Shown one piece after another: positions 42,537-51,440 of a stretch of DNA of 64,000 bases. How positions within the stretch are numbered: the stretch's first letter is position 1; each line of letters opens with the position of its first letter. Position numbers and translations under genes: made by a program. The stretch comes from DAOLCO01 sp964612555 (GTDB lineage: Bacteria > Bdellovibrionota_C > UBA2361 > SZUA-149 > DAOLCO01): contig CAZTBW010000002.1 of NCBI GenBank assembly GCA_964612555.1, forward strand, positions 124,001-188,000, in the 5' to 3' direction. Under the pieces are notes generated by a model. The model did not search any database. It worked only from the letters and a program-made list of their open reading frames with translations, and was not told the DNA's origin.

Positions 42537-44486
42537 CTGGTTTGGTATTCCGAAGTTCTCAAGTTTTTCCCTGATAATCCATGCACTGACGGCGGAGTTG
42601 CTGCTTACAGAAACCTGTCCATAGGTATTCTCTTCTTCGTAAGCAGAAAGGTCAAGATAGAGAGTCCCCTTTGGTGGAATATGCTGAACATTTCCAATCG
42701 TTCTTGGTGTGTTGGAAAAAGTTCTCAGGGCTATTGTTATTGAGGTAAACTGATTTCCCGGATTAGTCACTGCGAGGAAAGGTTTCTTTCCAAGAAAGGT
42801 ATTGTAAGACCCGACAAGGTTTTTCTTTTTAACGGGAGTTGCGGTAATGCCGTACATGAAATTAAGGTTTGCATACTGATCTCTTGCATAGATCATGGAA
42901 ACTGCTGCTATGCTGTTATTTTTTGATCCTTTGATATATGCACTTCCGCGTTTTCCCGCGCCGAGAATCTGGTCTGTGATTATATGAAAACTACCATATG
43001 CAGGAAGATGTTCTTTTCCGATTTGTAAGTGGGCTACCACCGCTCCTGATTCATCCCGGATTTCCACACTTGCTCCCACGGCTTCGTTAAGAGTGTTCAT
43101 CAGTTCTATTACAGAAGAGCCTTGAGTGGTATCAAGCGGTACGGAAAGAAGTGCGCCGGTACCCTGTACTCCGTTAATTTGAAATGCGGTGTCGAAAGAA
43201 TCAAGGAACAACGGATTATCGTATACGTAACGTACTACCCGGACAAGAAACTCATCTTCTTCCGAGTCCGGTACCCAGCGAGCCATCCCCACTCTTTTTC
43301 CATGTGAATGACCGGAGATGTCTCTTCTTTCGCCCGCTTCAAGGTGTATTCTGTGTCCTGCGGGGTTACCGATCAATGCACCATTCTGGGCATGGAAATA
43401 GAGCGTACCAGAAGCTTCATACATATTGTTGTTGGTAACCTGAATCCAGTTTGCTACAGGGTTATTCTCTTTGGCTGCGTGAAGACTGGGGTTGTAAGTG
43501 TTAGTCGGAACAAAAACCGTTCCCTTTTTACCGTTTGTGAAAGGACTTGAGTAGGCAAACTGAAACTTGCCACTGCTCTGTTCGGGAAGATAATATGATA
43601 CCTGACCCCCAAGTAAACCATCAACGCCCTCATAGGAGAAACACACTCTTCCGTAGTTATCCTTTGTGAAGCCTTCAAGCTCATGCAAGGGAATATCCAC
43701 TTGAGTGCCGGGGGCAATCGTGAAAGTGGTTCTGCTTAAAAAGCTTGCATTCATTGTGAACATGTCGGCATCAACCACTATACGTTTTGTGGATTGATTT
43801 CTGAGTTCGGCAAAATTATACATAGTAAAGAAACCATTCCACTCACTGCAAAAATAACTTCTCAGAATTTCAGTCTGAGTTCCCTGATCTGCGCCACCCC
43901 CTGTTCCTCCGTTGTTGTTCGGATTTCCAGGATGGTGAGGAGATGAGTTGTCAGGATTAGAGCCGTTATCAGGATTTGTCGGAGTTGGAAATGGGGTAGG
44001 GTATGGAGTCGGGTTAGGGTTGTAAACGGGATTTTCAAACCCTGGAAAACTTCCGTCGTCACATGCATCGCCTACACCGTTGTTATTTGAATCAGCTTGT
44101 GAAGCGTTATAAATAAAAGGGCAATTGTCCAGTCCGTCAGGTATTCCGTCTCCGTCTGAATCCTGGGGAGTGACGCCATTAACTCTTGGTACTATGAGTA
44201 CGTGCTGGTGTGAACTGGAAAGTATCTGACCTTGAGGTGTTACTTTTGAGATTCTGATAAAAAGAGGAGTTTCGGAAGGAACGTGCTCTATGCTGACTCC
44301 CGCCCCTGTGGTGTAATACTTTTTAGGGTAATTGTTACTTGAAGTTCCGATTGCAAGCTGATAGAACGACCCTGCTCCCGCATTGCTCCAGTTTAGCAAG
44401 AGCGTTTCTGCATACGCGGTTTGGTTTGCCGCCAGAATGATACATGCACTGACAAGTCCGAGTGCAAATGATACTACTTTTTGCAT
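42528..44486 (-). CDS. Secreted protein with thrombospondin type 3 repeats and shared C-terminal modules
   Basis: This 652-residue exported protein has a signal peptide (FALGLVSACIILAANQTAYA), a beta-sandwich-like head, then a calcium-binding TSP3 region (DSDGDGIPDGLDNCPF and ADSNNNGVGDACDD), a Pro/Asn/Thr/Gly linker (NPNPTPYPTPFPTPTNPDN), and a C-terminal region of about 440 residues. That region matches the trypsin-like neighbour at 44850 in order and key phrases: NFAELRN versus NIAELRN; PFTNGKKGTVFVPTNTYNPS versus PFQSPTRKISYVSFNTFHPS; VANWIQVTN versus VANWMSLVN; VGSYNTFLGKKP versus SGSYNTFLDMSS. Function is unknown; a surface or adhesive role is plausible. Confidence 0.75.
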   Translation of the reverse strand: MQKVVSFALGLVSACIILAANQTAYAETLLLNWSNAGAGSFYQLAIGTSSNNYPKKYYTTGAGVSIEHVPSETPLFIRISKVTPQGQILSSSHQHVLIVPRVNGVTPQDSDGDGIPDGLDNCPFIYNASQADSNNNGVGDACDDGSFPGFENPVYNPNPTPYPTPFPTPTNPDNGSNPDNSSPHHPGNPNNNGGTGGGADQGTQTEILRSYFCSEWNGFFTMYNFAELRNQSTKRIVVDADMFTMNASFLSRTTFTIAPGTQVDIPLHELEGFTKDNYGRVCFSYEGVDGLLGGQVSYYLPEQSSGKFQFAYSSPFTNGKKGTVFVPTNTYNPSLHAAKENNPVANWIQVTNNNMYEASGTLYFHAQNGALIGNPAGHRIHLEAGERRDISGHSHGKRVGMARWVPDSEEDEFLVRVVRYVYDNPLFLDSFDTAFQINGVQGTGALLSVPLDTTQGSSVIELMNTLNEAVGASVEIRDESGAVVAHLQIGKEHLPAYGSFHIITDQILGAGKRGSAYIKGSKNNSIAAVSMIYARDQYANLNFMYGITATPVKKKNLVGSYNTFLGKKPFLAVTNPGNQFTSITIALRTFSNTPRTIGNVQHIPPKGTLYLDLSAYEEENTYGQVSVSSNSAVSAWIIREKLENFGIPNQLE

Positions 44487-44849
44487 ATACTTCTACTTCT
44501 AAAAAACCCCTTTGTAACAGGAATGTCTGTTACTGGTGTTTAGAACAGCAATAAGCGTTCCATCTGCTGCCTGGAAAGAAAGAGTGTTGAATCGACAGGA
44601 AGAAGCTTCTGAAATTAAGAGTTTTTCTTATCGTATGATTGTTCTAGTAGAGATGATAAAAGGGGCGGATGTGGAATCCGGATACCTATTGCTATGATTT
44701 CTTTTCACAGAATTTGAGAAGAAAGTTTTACAATATGAAACATAATAGTGAAGCGAATACTAAAGGCTGTGACAAGAGTGAGATGTGTCCCCCTTCGCCC
44801 CCCGAAGCACCCGTAAGGGGCGAAGGGGGGTGCTTCGGGGGATCTAGCA
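44487..44849. other. Intergenic region between two secreted-protein genes, with strong inverted repeats
   Basis: This 363-base interval follows the trypsin-like gene and precedes the TSP3 gene (both minus). It should hold the latter's promoter in its lower part (44487-44700), which is AT-rich, but I could not identify convincing boxes. The upper part carries the GC-rich hairpins at 44789-44841. A 77-codon plus-strand frame crosses it but is mostly hairpin sequence and not convincing. Confidence 0.5.
44789..44841. repeat. Two overlapping, mutually exclusive hairpins
   Basis: Stem A pairs CCCCCTTCGCCCC (44789-44801) with GGGGCGAAGGGGG (44817-44829), 13 perfect pairs. Stem B pairs CCCCCGAAGCACCC (44799-44812) with GGGTGCTTCGGGGG (44828-44841), 14 perfect pairs. 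The arms overlap, so only one can form at a time. No T-run follows on the minus strand, which reads from the trypsin-like gene. Confidence 0.65.
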
Positions 44850-47009
44850 CTAAGGTGCTGATCGTAGTAGTGTTGGGATTACGTACTGGGCGGAACCGTT
44901 GAATTCTCTTCTGGTTCGGGTTACGTGGGCAGTGAAGGTTTTTGTTCCAGCCCCAAGAGCTTCTACAAGAACCCTGCCGTACACATCGGCTGATATGGAA
45001 AAAGGTGCGTTTCGTAACTGGCGGGAAGCGCTGCCATATGCGGGGATAGTGATATTCTGCTGTACGGGGGCTTGCCCTTGTGTTTGCAGTGTTACCCTGT
45101 AGGTTCTTTGTGAGGCGGAAGTGTTGTGGATAGTCAACTCACTACTCATATCCAGAAATGTGTTGTATGAGCCTGATTTGTTGTGTTGTGAAGTAGAAGA
45201 ACCCTGGATTCCGGCAATGGTGACAAGATCCTGAGCGGATGGATCCTGATAATAAAACATTGATTGTGCAACCAGTGGATCGCTACCGTTTGGGCGGATT
45301 TCAACGAAGGTTGGAAGGTTTCCGGTCGTTGTTTGCGGTATATGGAAGTGCTGTTGTGCCCTTGATAGAAGAGTGTAGTCCTGAGTGAGAATCGGTTGTT
45401 GACCGGAAGCCGCATATAGTAAGAGTTTTCCCGTCTGTGTGGTTATTATGGGGTTGATCAGCTCTATCCAGTTGTATGAATTATCACTGCTGCTATCTAC
45501 CGGTAGAATCTGATTTCCTGTAAGTCCTCCATTTGCAACCAGTGGAAAGGCAAAATCAAAAGAAACCCCATTTGATTGATATCCGTAGCGGATAAGCTGG
45601 GCAAGATAATCCGTGCTGCCATCCTGCGGGACGACCTCGATGAACCCGACAGAGTTTTTCCCCGGGTCTATGTGTCCTCCATCCAGGTCTGTTCTGTTAC
45701 CTGCTTTAAGGTTGATCGGGATAGATGAAATCAGAGAGCCATCCTGTTTGTATTTCCTTACGAGGAAACTTTTCTGTACCGCGGAGAGATTTACCAGACT
45801 CATCCAGTTTGCTACCAGATTATTTACCTGAGCAGGGTTTGTACTTGGGTGAAAAGTATTGAATGAAACGTATGAGATCTTGCGTGTTGGTGATTGAAAA
45901 GGAATGCTGTATGCAAAATCAAAATCATCAAAAGTTGTTCCTTTGGGTTTGTAGTAGGTGATCTGACCTGTAACATTGTTTGAGATTTGTATTACCCCGT
46001 AGGATTCGTTTACGAATCCGGGTAGTGAATTCAGTATTACATCATTTTGTGAGCCGGCACTTACCGGGAAAAAATTTGATGAAATGACTTTTCCGTTTAT
46101 GTCAAAAATATTTACCTGAGCGGTTACCGCACTTGATGATTCGTTACGAAGTTCTGCGATATTGACCATTCCAAGAAAACTGTTCCATAGACCAAAGTCG
46201 CCATTTGCGGGGACCGGTGGTGGAAGATGCGAGTCAATCCAGTCCACATAGTGGCTGGTTCTTGCCCACACTCCGTATGTGCCGGGGTGTGCGCACTCGA
46301 AACCATAGCTGGTAACACCGATATGCTTGTCACCGATAAACATGGGTCCGCCGCTGTCACCCTGACATGCGTCTTTTCCGGGAGCGCCCGCACAGATCAT
46401 TCCGGGAAGTATGGTTTCTTCGTTAGCCTGAGAGCAGGTAGCGTTACTGACCACATTAAGATCAACCTGAAGGAGTTTCTCTGAAGCTGAGCCGCCAAAA
46501 GAAGTGGTACCCCAGCCGATGGTGCGTGCCGTTTGTCCAGCAAGATTATTGTTGTCCCGATATATCTGAATAGGGGTGCCTGTTTGGGATGGAGTTGCCA
46601 GTTCAATAAGTGCAATATCGTTGGCAAAACTCTGACTGTTATATCCATGATGTATGATGACTTTTGAAATTGCCGGAGATTCTCCGGAATCGATGTTAAG
46701 ATCATGTACCCCGATAGCAACGGCAATAGTATCCTTGGTTTCGTCTTCCAGACAATGGGCTGCGGTCAGTACCCATTTTGGATGAATCAAGGCTCCTCCA
46801 CAGAACGCCCGATCTGAAAGAGGACCAAAGCCGTTGTTGGCAATAACAACCATAAATGGATATGCACCTCTTGGTGCTTCGGTGCCTCCCACGATACGGG
46901 GCAAAATGCCACGTGCACCACGTTCTGGTTTCGCTTGTGCGTTCGGGAGTAACAGGCAGATTGAAACAAGTAGAAATAGCGAATGAAGGAGAGTTCGTTT
47001 AAGTTTCAT
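44850..47009 (-). CDS. Secreted trypsin-like serine protease (S1) with C-terminal modules
   Basis: A 719-residue exported protease. After a signal peptide (LLHSLFLLVSICLLLPNAQA) comes the S1 zymogen cleavage site RIVGGTEAPRG, the triad His85 (TAAHC), Asp131 (ANDIALIEL) and Ser219 (CQGDSGGPMF), and normal S1 disulfide cysteines. About 450 residues follow, made of related modules (NSFLGMVNIAELRN, YVSFNTFHPS, NWIELINPI, SGSYNTFLDMSS) that recur in the TSP3 protein downstream. The first residues of the mature chain suggest activation by a trypsin-like cut after Arg. The modules could anchor or target the enzyme on the cell surface. It is probably the first gene of the two-gene set. Confidence 0.88.
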   Translation of the reverse strand: MKLKRTLLHSLFLLVSICLLLPNAQAKPERGARGILPRIVGGTEAPRGAYPFMVVIANNGFGPLSDRAFCGGALIHPKWVLTAAHCLEDETKDTIAVAIGVHDLNIDSGESPAISKVIIHHGYNSQSFANDIALIELATPSQTGTPIQIYRDNNNLAGQTARTIGWGTTSFGGSASEKLLQVDLNVVSNATCSQANEETILPGMICAGAPGKDACQGDSGGPMFIGDKHIGVTSYGFECAHPGTYGVWARTSHYVDWIDSHLPPPVPANGDFGLWNSFLGMVNIAELRNESSSAVTAQVNIFDINGKVISSNFFPVSAGSQNDVILNSLPGFVNESYGVIQISNNVTGQITYYKPKGTTFDDFDFAYSIPFQSPTRKISYVSFNTFHPSTNPAQVNNLVANWMSLVNLSAVQKSFLVRKYKQDGSLISSIPINLKAGNRTDLDGGHIDPGKNSVGFIEVVPQDGSTDYLAQLIRYGYQSNGVSFDFAFPLVANGGLTGNQILPVDSSSDNSYNWIELINPIITTQTGKLLLYAASGQQPILTQDYTLLSRAQQHFHIPQTTTGNLPTFVEIRPNGSDPLVAQSMFYYQDPSAQDLVTIAGIQGSSTSQHNKSGSYNTFLDMSSELTIHNTSASQRTYRVTLQTQGQAPVQQNITIPAYGSASRQLRNAPFSISADVYGRVLVEALGAGTKTFTAHVTRTRREFNGSAQYVIPTLLRSAP

Positions 47010-47067
47010 AATGGATGCAAACCCTGTAAAGTTAGAAATACTATTTACTACCTGTGGATAATATCTT

Positions 47068-48795
47068 CTAGCGAAATATTTTTTCGCGAATTTTCCAGAA
47101 ATGTTTTTGTTTCCGGGCGATGATAAACATCGGTAGCCTGAATCGGTTCTTTAGTGAAATTGCTTGATCTATAGAATTGATCTTAAGCTCTTTTTCCGGA
47201 AGTTTATTGTGCATGCGGATAAAATTATAGTAAAAGACCTTGGAATCATTGGGGTTTTCAAAAAAGAATACTTCACTAAGATACTGCGCATCAAGGTCAT
47301 AATATCTGATTTCAAGACGTTCCCTGCCATTTTTGTCTATTTTTTTCTCAAGAATCATGGTGTCAGGACGCATCACGTGAGCGTCTTTAAGGGACATGGC
47401 TTCTTGTAGTTTTGTGTCATTGTCGATCAGGGCATAACCACAAGCGGTACAGGTCTTGGCGGTGATATCATTTTCCGCACCGCACTCTTCACAGGCTCTG
47501 TAGCGATATTTAAATCCGCAGGGCACTATTGTGCTGGTATCGGGGTCTTCAATTGCACCTTTACAGGTTCTTCCAAAGTGTTCGACTATTTCTCCTTTTT
47601 CATCCTTGATACCCCAGAACTCATTCTCATGACTGCACATGGGGCAGGATACCGTGACCGGGACCGAATCTTCAGTGGGTCGGCGATCACTTATTTGAGG
47701 GCTGAAAATATCATGAGGTACCCCGGTATAGTCCAGAACGAGGCAGTCTTTTTTACCTTCATACAGGCGTAAGCCTCTTCCCACAATTTGCTGGTACAGG
47801 CTCACAGATTCGGTTGGTCGTAAAATTGCCACAACATCAACATGAGGAGCATCAAAGCCTGTAGTGAGTACCGAGACATTTACAAGATATTTTATTTTGA
47901 TTTGTTTAAATGTTTCTATGATATGATCTCTTTCTTCACTGGGAGTGTCGCCGATGATCATTTCAGATTCTCCTTTTGGAAGAAGCTGAAGAATCTCTCT
48001 TGCGTGACGAATTGATGAAGTAAAAATAATTACTCCTTTTCTGTTAGCGGAAAGCTCAATTATATTTTGAATAATAATCGGAGTTATTCTTTTTTGATCT
48101 TTTAGAATATCTTCAATATCGGAGATGCGGTATGAGTTTTTTCCCGGTGGTAGAATAAGGCTTGAAAAATCATATGAAGCAACCGGTGCGTCTATCTGAA
48201 CCGCTTCTGTGAGGTAGCCGTTTTCGATCATGTACTGGATGCTGAGTTCAAAAATACATTTTTTGAAAAAAAGATCTTCTTGTGTTCGTAGATGTCCCTT
48301 GTAGTGATATTTGTATATCCACCCGGCATCAAGTCTGTAAGGGGTTGCGGTTAAACCTAAAACGCAAAGTTGCGGATTTTTAGTGAACAGGCTTTGTATT
48401 ACCTGTTTGTATTGAGTGGTTTCATCAAATGATACCCGATGGCATTCGTCAATTATGAGGAGAGAGAAATCGGAAAAAAAATCGGTATCAGCACGGGCAA
48501 CTGACTGGATGCCTCCGAAAATTACTTTTTCAGAAGTGTCTTTTCTTTCGAGTCCCGCAGAAAATATGCCGGCTTTGAATCCGTAGCTTTCAAACTTGGC
48601 GGAGTTTTGTTCTACCAGTTCTTTAACATGAGTAAGAACGAGCACCCTTCCTCTTGCAATTTTAGCAAGTTCTGCAATGACGAGACTCTTTCCGGCTCCT
48701 GTAGGAAGCACAATAACAGCAGGATCTCTTGATCTTCTGAAGTGTTTCAAAGTAGCAGTAACCGCTTCTTCCTGATATGGTCTTAGTTTGAACAT
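47068..48795 (-). CDS. radD: RadD-type SF2 DNA repair helicase
   Basis: The protein (575 residues) matches E. coli RadD/YejH (586 residues) from LRPYQEEAVTATLKHFRRS to the end. It has Walker A LPTGAGKSLVIAELAKIARG, DECHRVSF (DEAH-box family), GLTATPYRLDAGWIYKYHY, LVNVSVLTTGFDAPHVD, PTESVSLYQQIVGRGLRL, then two CXXC pairs (SCPMCSH..., EECGAEN...KTCTACGYA) as in RadD's zinc region. RadD assists RecA-dependent strand exchange and repair of replication by-products. The ATG at 48795 is preferred because the family starts MxxLRPYQ; an earlier ATG at 48825 overlaps the divergent gene. The two divergent start codons are only 28 bases apart. Confidence 0.93.
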   Translation of the reverse strand: MFKLRPYQEEAVTATLKHFRRSRDPAVIVLPTGAGKSLVIAELAKIARGRVLVLTHVKELVEQNSAKFESYGFKAGIFSAGLERKDTSEKVIFGGIQSVARADTDFFSDFSLLIIDECHRVSFDETTQYKQVIQSLFTKNPQLCVLGLTATPYRLDAGWIYKYHYKGHLRTQEDLFFKKCIFELSIQYMIENGYLTEAVQIDAPVASYDFSSLILPPGKNSYRISDIEDILKDQKRITPIIIQNIIELSANRKGVIIFTSSIRHAREILQLLPKGESEMIIGDTPSEERDHIIETFKQIKIKYLVNVSVLTTGFDAPHVDVVAILRPTESVSLYQQIVGRGLRLYEGKKDCLVLDYTGVPHDIFSPQISDRRPTEDSVPVTVSCPMCSHENEFWGIKDEKGEIVEHFGRTCKGAIEDPDTSTIVPCGFKYRYRACEECGAENDITAKTCTACGYALIDNDTKLQEAMSLKDAHVMRPDTMILEKKIDKNGRERLEIRYYDLDAQYLSEVFFFENPNDSKVFYYNFIRMHNKLPEKELKINSIDQAISLKNRFRLPMFIIARKQKHFWKIREKIFR

Positions 48796-48823
48796 AAGAG
48801 GTCTATAGCATAAAGTTAAGCGC

Positions 48824-51394
48824 ATGAAAAAACAAAGAAATAAGAGGCATCCGGAGAAGAAGTTTCTTGTTTCATCTTACACAAAACGTGTGCTTCGGTA
48901 CTGGTATGAGGCTCTTCTGAAAGGAGCTGAAATAGAGGGGCTTCTCGATCCCGCCAAAGACTCCTGGATAAGCCTTCAGCCTGATCAAATAGAGTCTCCG
49001 TACATAGTTAAGGATATATTTGACTCTCTGTTTCTTAAGAAACTTAAAAGTGAGGAAGGAAAGCGAGGGAGAGGTTCTTCCCAGGACGATTCAATGGACG
49101 TGGTGTTGTCTTTGTTAAGGATGTACGACTCTTATGGTAAATCCACCAAAATCCAGTATGATATGCTTCTTGCTCCGGCAAGAATGACTAAAGATGGAGC
49201 ACTTCTTCCTCCTGAAAATGCACTCCCCTGGATTCCCAGAGAATATCTTGAGCCGGTGTGTTCAGAGAGATACCCGACGATTGGTGAGCTTTCGAGTTCT
49301 GAAAAGTTTTTTAAAAAGAATTCAAGGAATTCATTTCGATCTATACACGACTATATCGAGTACTGTGACTCTCTATTCAAATTTGTAAGCGGAGCCTCTT
49401 TGGCTGATTTTACTATTGAAGGGTACCTTAGTAGTTCCAGTATATATGTAAGGACGTACGATAATTCTACTGCCTCTATTAACTGGCTTCTGAGGATACT
49501 TGATGAGTCCTTGCAGGGAAGAAGACACCCGGGGCTTCTGGAGACATTGTGCAGAAAAGATGTTCCCAAAAGGAAACTCTATGGTGCGACAAAAATAAAT
49601 CTCTATAAACAGGCAAGAAACCATCTTGCTCATATTACCTCCCGCCATCCCCTTGCTCCCAGTCAGCGCCACTCAATGCACAGGTTTCTTGAAACACCGG
49701 AGGGTGAAGTGTTCTGTGTTAATGGACCGCCAGGGACTGGTAAGACAACCGTACTTCAAAATTTTATTACCTCGTCTTGGGTTAAAAGTGCGCTTGAGAA
49801 AAATGGGTTTCCGCCCGTAAGTCTTGTTTGCGGTGCAACGAATCAATCGGTATTGAATGTAATTAACGCCTTTGGGAATATGCAGGAACAATCTGATGTT
49901 CTTTCTCTGAGGTGGCTTCCGGGGGTGGAGAGCTATGGGAGCTTTCTTTCTTCTTTTAGCAGATTTGAAGAAGCCGGGGGGTATCAGGTGGAGTGTGCGG
50001 ATGGAAGAGGCTTCTCTAATGACATGGAAGAACATGACTATATCCATGAAAGGGAGAGATTCTTTCTTTCGCACTTTCATGAGCTTTATCCGAGAGTGAC
50101 GAATATACTTTCTGCGGCGGGGTTTTTACAAAAAGAACTGCAAAAAACAGCTCAAACGCTTTCAGGAGAAATTGTCGGGGCACTTTCAATTTCGTTTTGG
50201 GATCTTTTGTTTGGAAATTTTATCAGACTAAAGGATGATGAAGTAAGAAAATATATTGATATACTTGCCGGGTTTGATACTTCGTATCGGCATAAGGCGT
50301 TTTTACTTGCTACTCACTACTGGGAAGTTCGATGGTTACTTGAAGCAAGGTCTGAGCTTATGAACCGCTCATCAAAAAAAGATCTGGATACCAGATTCCG
50401 TTCCAGCCTTTTGGACTGGAGACGTAGAGCCATGATCACCCCGGTTTTTGTATCAACCATATCAATGGCAGGAAGGTTTTTTGGAGTAAGGGAGCTGCGG
50501 GATTCTCCCCCGCTTGATGTTTTGTATTTTGATGAAGCAGGTCAGGTCAGTCCCGAGTTTGCGGCACCTCTTGCCTCACTTGCAAAAAAGATTGTTGTTA
50601 TCGGAGATACTGCCCAGCTTGCACCGTACACCAATATCCCTTCCCATATTGATAAAATACTGCTTCGTGATGCGGGACTATTACCCTTACATGACAAAAA
50701 TAAATTTGAGCATATTATCAGACTTGGAAAGAGCGCCTCTTCAAGTAATCTGATGGAGCTTGCGGTTGCTTCGTGCAAGAGGGAAGATGGGAGAGTAATC
50801 GGGGCTTCTCTTGAAGAGCACAGGAGATCGGTTCCGGAGATAGTTTCTTTTTGTAATGCGCTTTCCTATCATGGAAGGTTGATTCCCATGAGGAAGCCTC
50901 TGGTGGGTCGTATGATTCCGACGTTTTGTTTTTTTGAAGTTGAGGGTGCTTCTGTCAAGGTGGGACAAAGCAGGAGAAATTTAAATGAAGCAAAGCGGGT
51001 GGCTGATTTTATTTCTTCTATGAGTTCAAAGTTTTCCGAATACTATAACTCAAAACCCCTCCATGAAATATTAGCGGTGCTTACTCCCTTTACCGCACAG
51101 GCTCGTGAGCTTGAGAAGCTTTTAAAAAGGACATATCCTGACTTGATTATAGGTACCGTGCACTCACTTCAGGGAGCAGAGCGGGATATTATTATCTTTT
51201 CTTCGGTGTACGATAGCTCGTATCAGGGGTCTTATGTGTTTGATAATGATAAGCGAATATTGAATGTTGCAGTTTCACGGGCTAAAGATTCATTTATTGT
51301 ATTTGGAAGTATGAAGACTTTCGTAAGTAAAACCGGTAACCAGGCTCCAAGACTTCTTTTGGGTGATTTCCTATTTAAGGATAGAAGAGTGTAG
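48824..51394 (+). CDS. UPF1-like superfamily 1 helicase (DNA2/NAM7 type)
   Basis: This 856-residue SF1 helicase has Walker A FCVNGPPGTGKTTVLQ (Lys307), motif II LYFDEAGQVSPEFAAPL (DEAG from residue 570), motif III VVIGDTAQLAPYTN, and motifs V/VI GTVHSLQGAERDIIIFSSVY and RILNVAVSRAKDSFIVFG. The N-terminal 290 residues have no match that I recognise. Such proteins act on DNA or RNA in repair, RNA processing or defence. It faces radD across 28 bases, hinting at a joint role in repair. Its TAG stop (51392-51394) lies inside a REP-like repeat, so the natural C-terminus may have been set by the repeat. Confidence 0.85.
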   Translation: MKKQRNKRHPEKKFLVSSYTKRVLRYWYEALLKGAEIEGLLDPAKDSWISLQPDQIESPYIVKDIFDSLFLKKLKSEEGKRGRGSSQDDSMDVVLSLLRMYDSYGKSTKIQYDMLLAPARMTKDGALLPPENALPWIPREYLEPVCSERYPTIGELSSSEKFFKKNSRNSFRSIHDYIEYCDSLFKFVSGASLADFTIEGYLSSSSIYVRTYDNSTASINWLLRILDESLQGRRHPGLLETLCRKDVPKRKLYGATKINLYKQARNHLAHITSRHPLAPSQRHSMHRFLETPEGEVFCVNGPPGTGKTTVLQNFITSSWVKSALEKNGFPPVSLVCGATNQSVLNVINAFGNMQEQSDVLSLRWLPGVESYGSFLSSFSRFEEAGGYQVECADGRGFSNDMEEHDYIHERERFFLSHFHELYPRVTNILSAAGFLQKELQKTAQTLSGEIVGALSISFWDLLFGNFIRLKDDEVRKYIDILAGFDTSYRHKAFLLATHYWEVRWLLEARSELMNRSSKKDLDTRFRSSLLDWRRRAMITPVFVSTISMAGRFFGVRELRDSPPLDVLYFDEAGQVSPEFAAPLASLAKKIVVIGDTAQLAPYTNIPSHIDKILLRDAGLLPLHDKNKFEHIIRLGKSASSSNLMELAVASCKREDGRVIGASLEEHRRSVPEIVSFCNALSYHGRLIPMRKPLVGRMIPTFCFFEVEGASVKVGQSRRNLNEAKRVADFISSMSSKFSEYYNSKPLHEILAVLTPFTAQARELEKLLKRTYPDLIIGTVHSLQGAERDIIIFSSVYDSSYQGSYVFDNDKRILNVAVSRAKDSFIVFGSMKTFVSKTGNQAPRLLLGDFLFKDRRV

Positions 51395-51440
51395 GGGCAG
51401 GGCTTGTCTACCCTGAGCCTGCCGAAGGTGCCCCTGCCCG
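51391..51440. repeat. REP-like element interrupted by a second repeat
   Basis: GTAGGGGCAGGGCTTG (51391-51406) and CCCCTGCCCG (51431-51440) together match the unit at 35125-35150, with 24 extra bases (51407-51430, TCTACCCTGAGCCTGCCGAA and four more) between. The 24 bases contain CCCTGAGCCTGCCGAAGG, similar to a short motif I recall as widely dispersed in bacterial genomes. The helicase stop codon lies at the left edge. Confidence 0.65.

Noticed and set aside
44669..44902. 77-codon plus-strand frame in the TSP3/trypsin intergenic region
   Set aside because: Half of it is the GC-rich hairpin and its end lies in the antisense of the protease gene; no family features.
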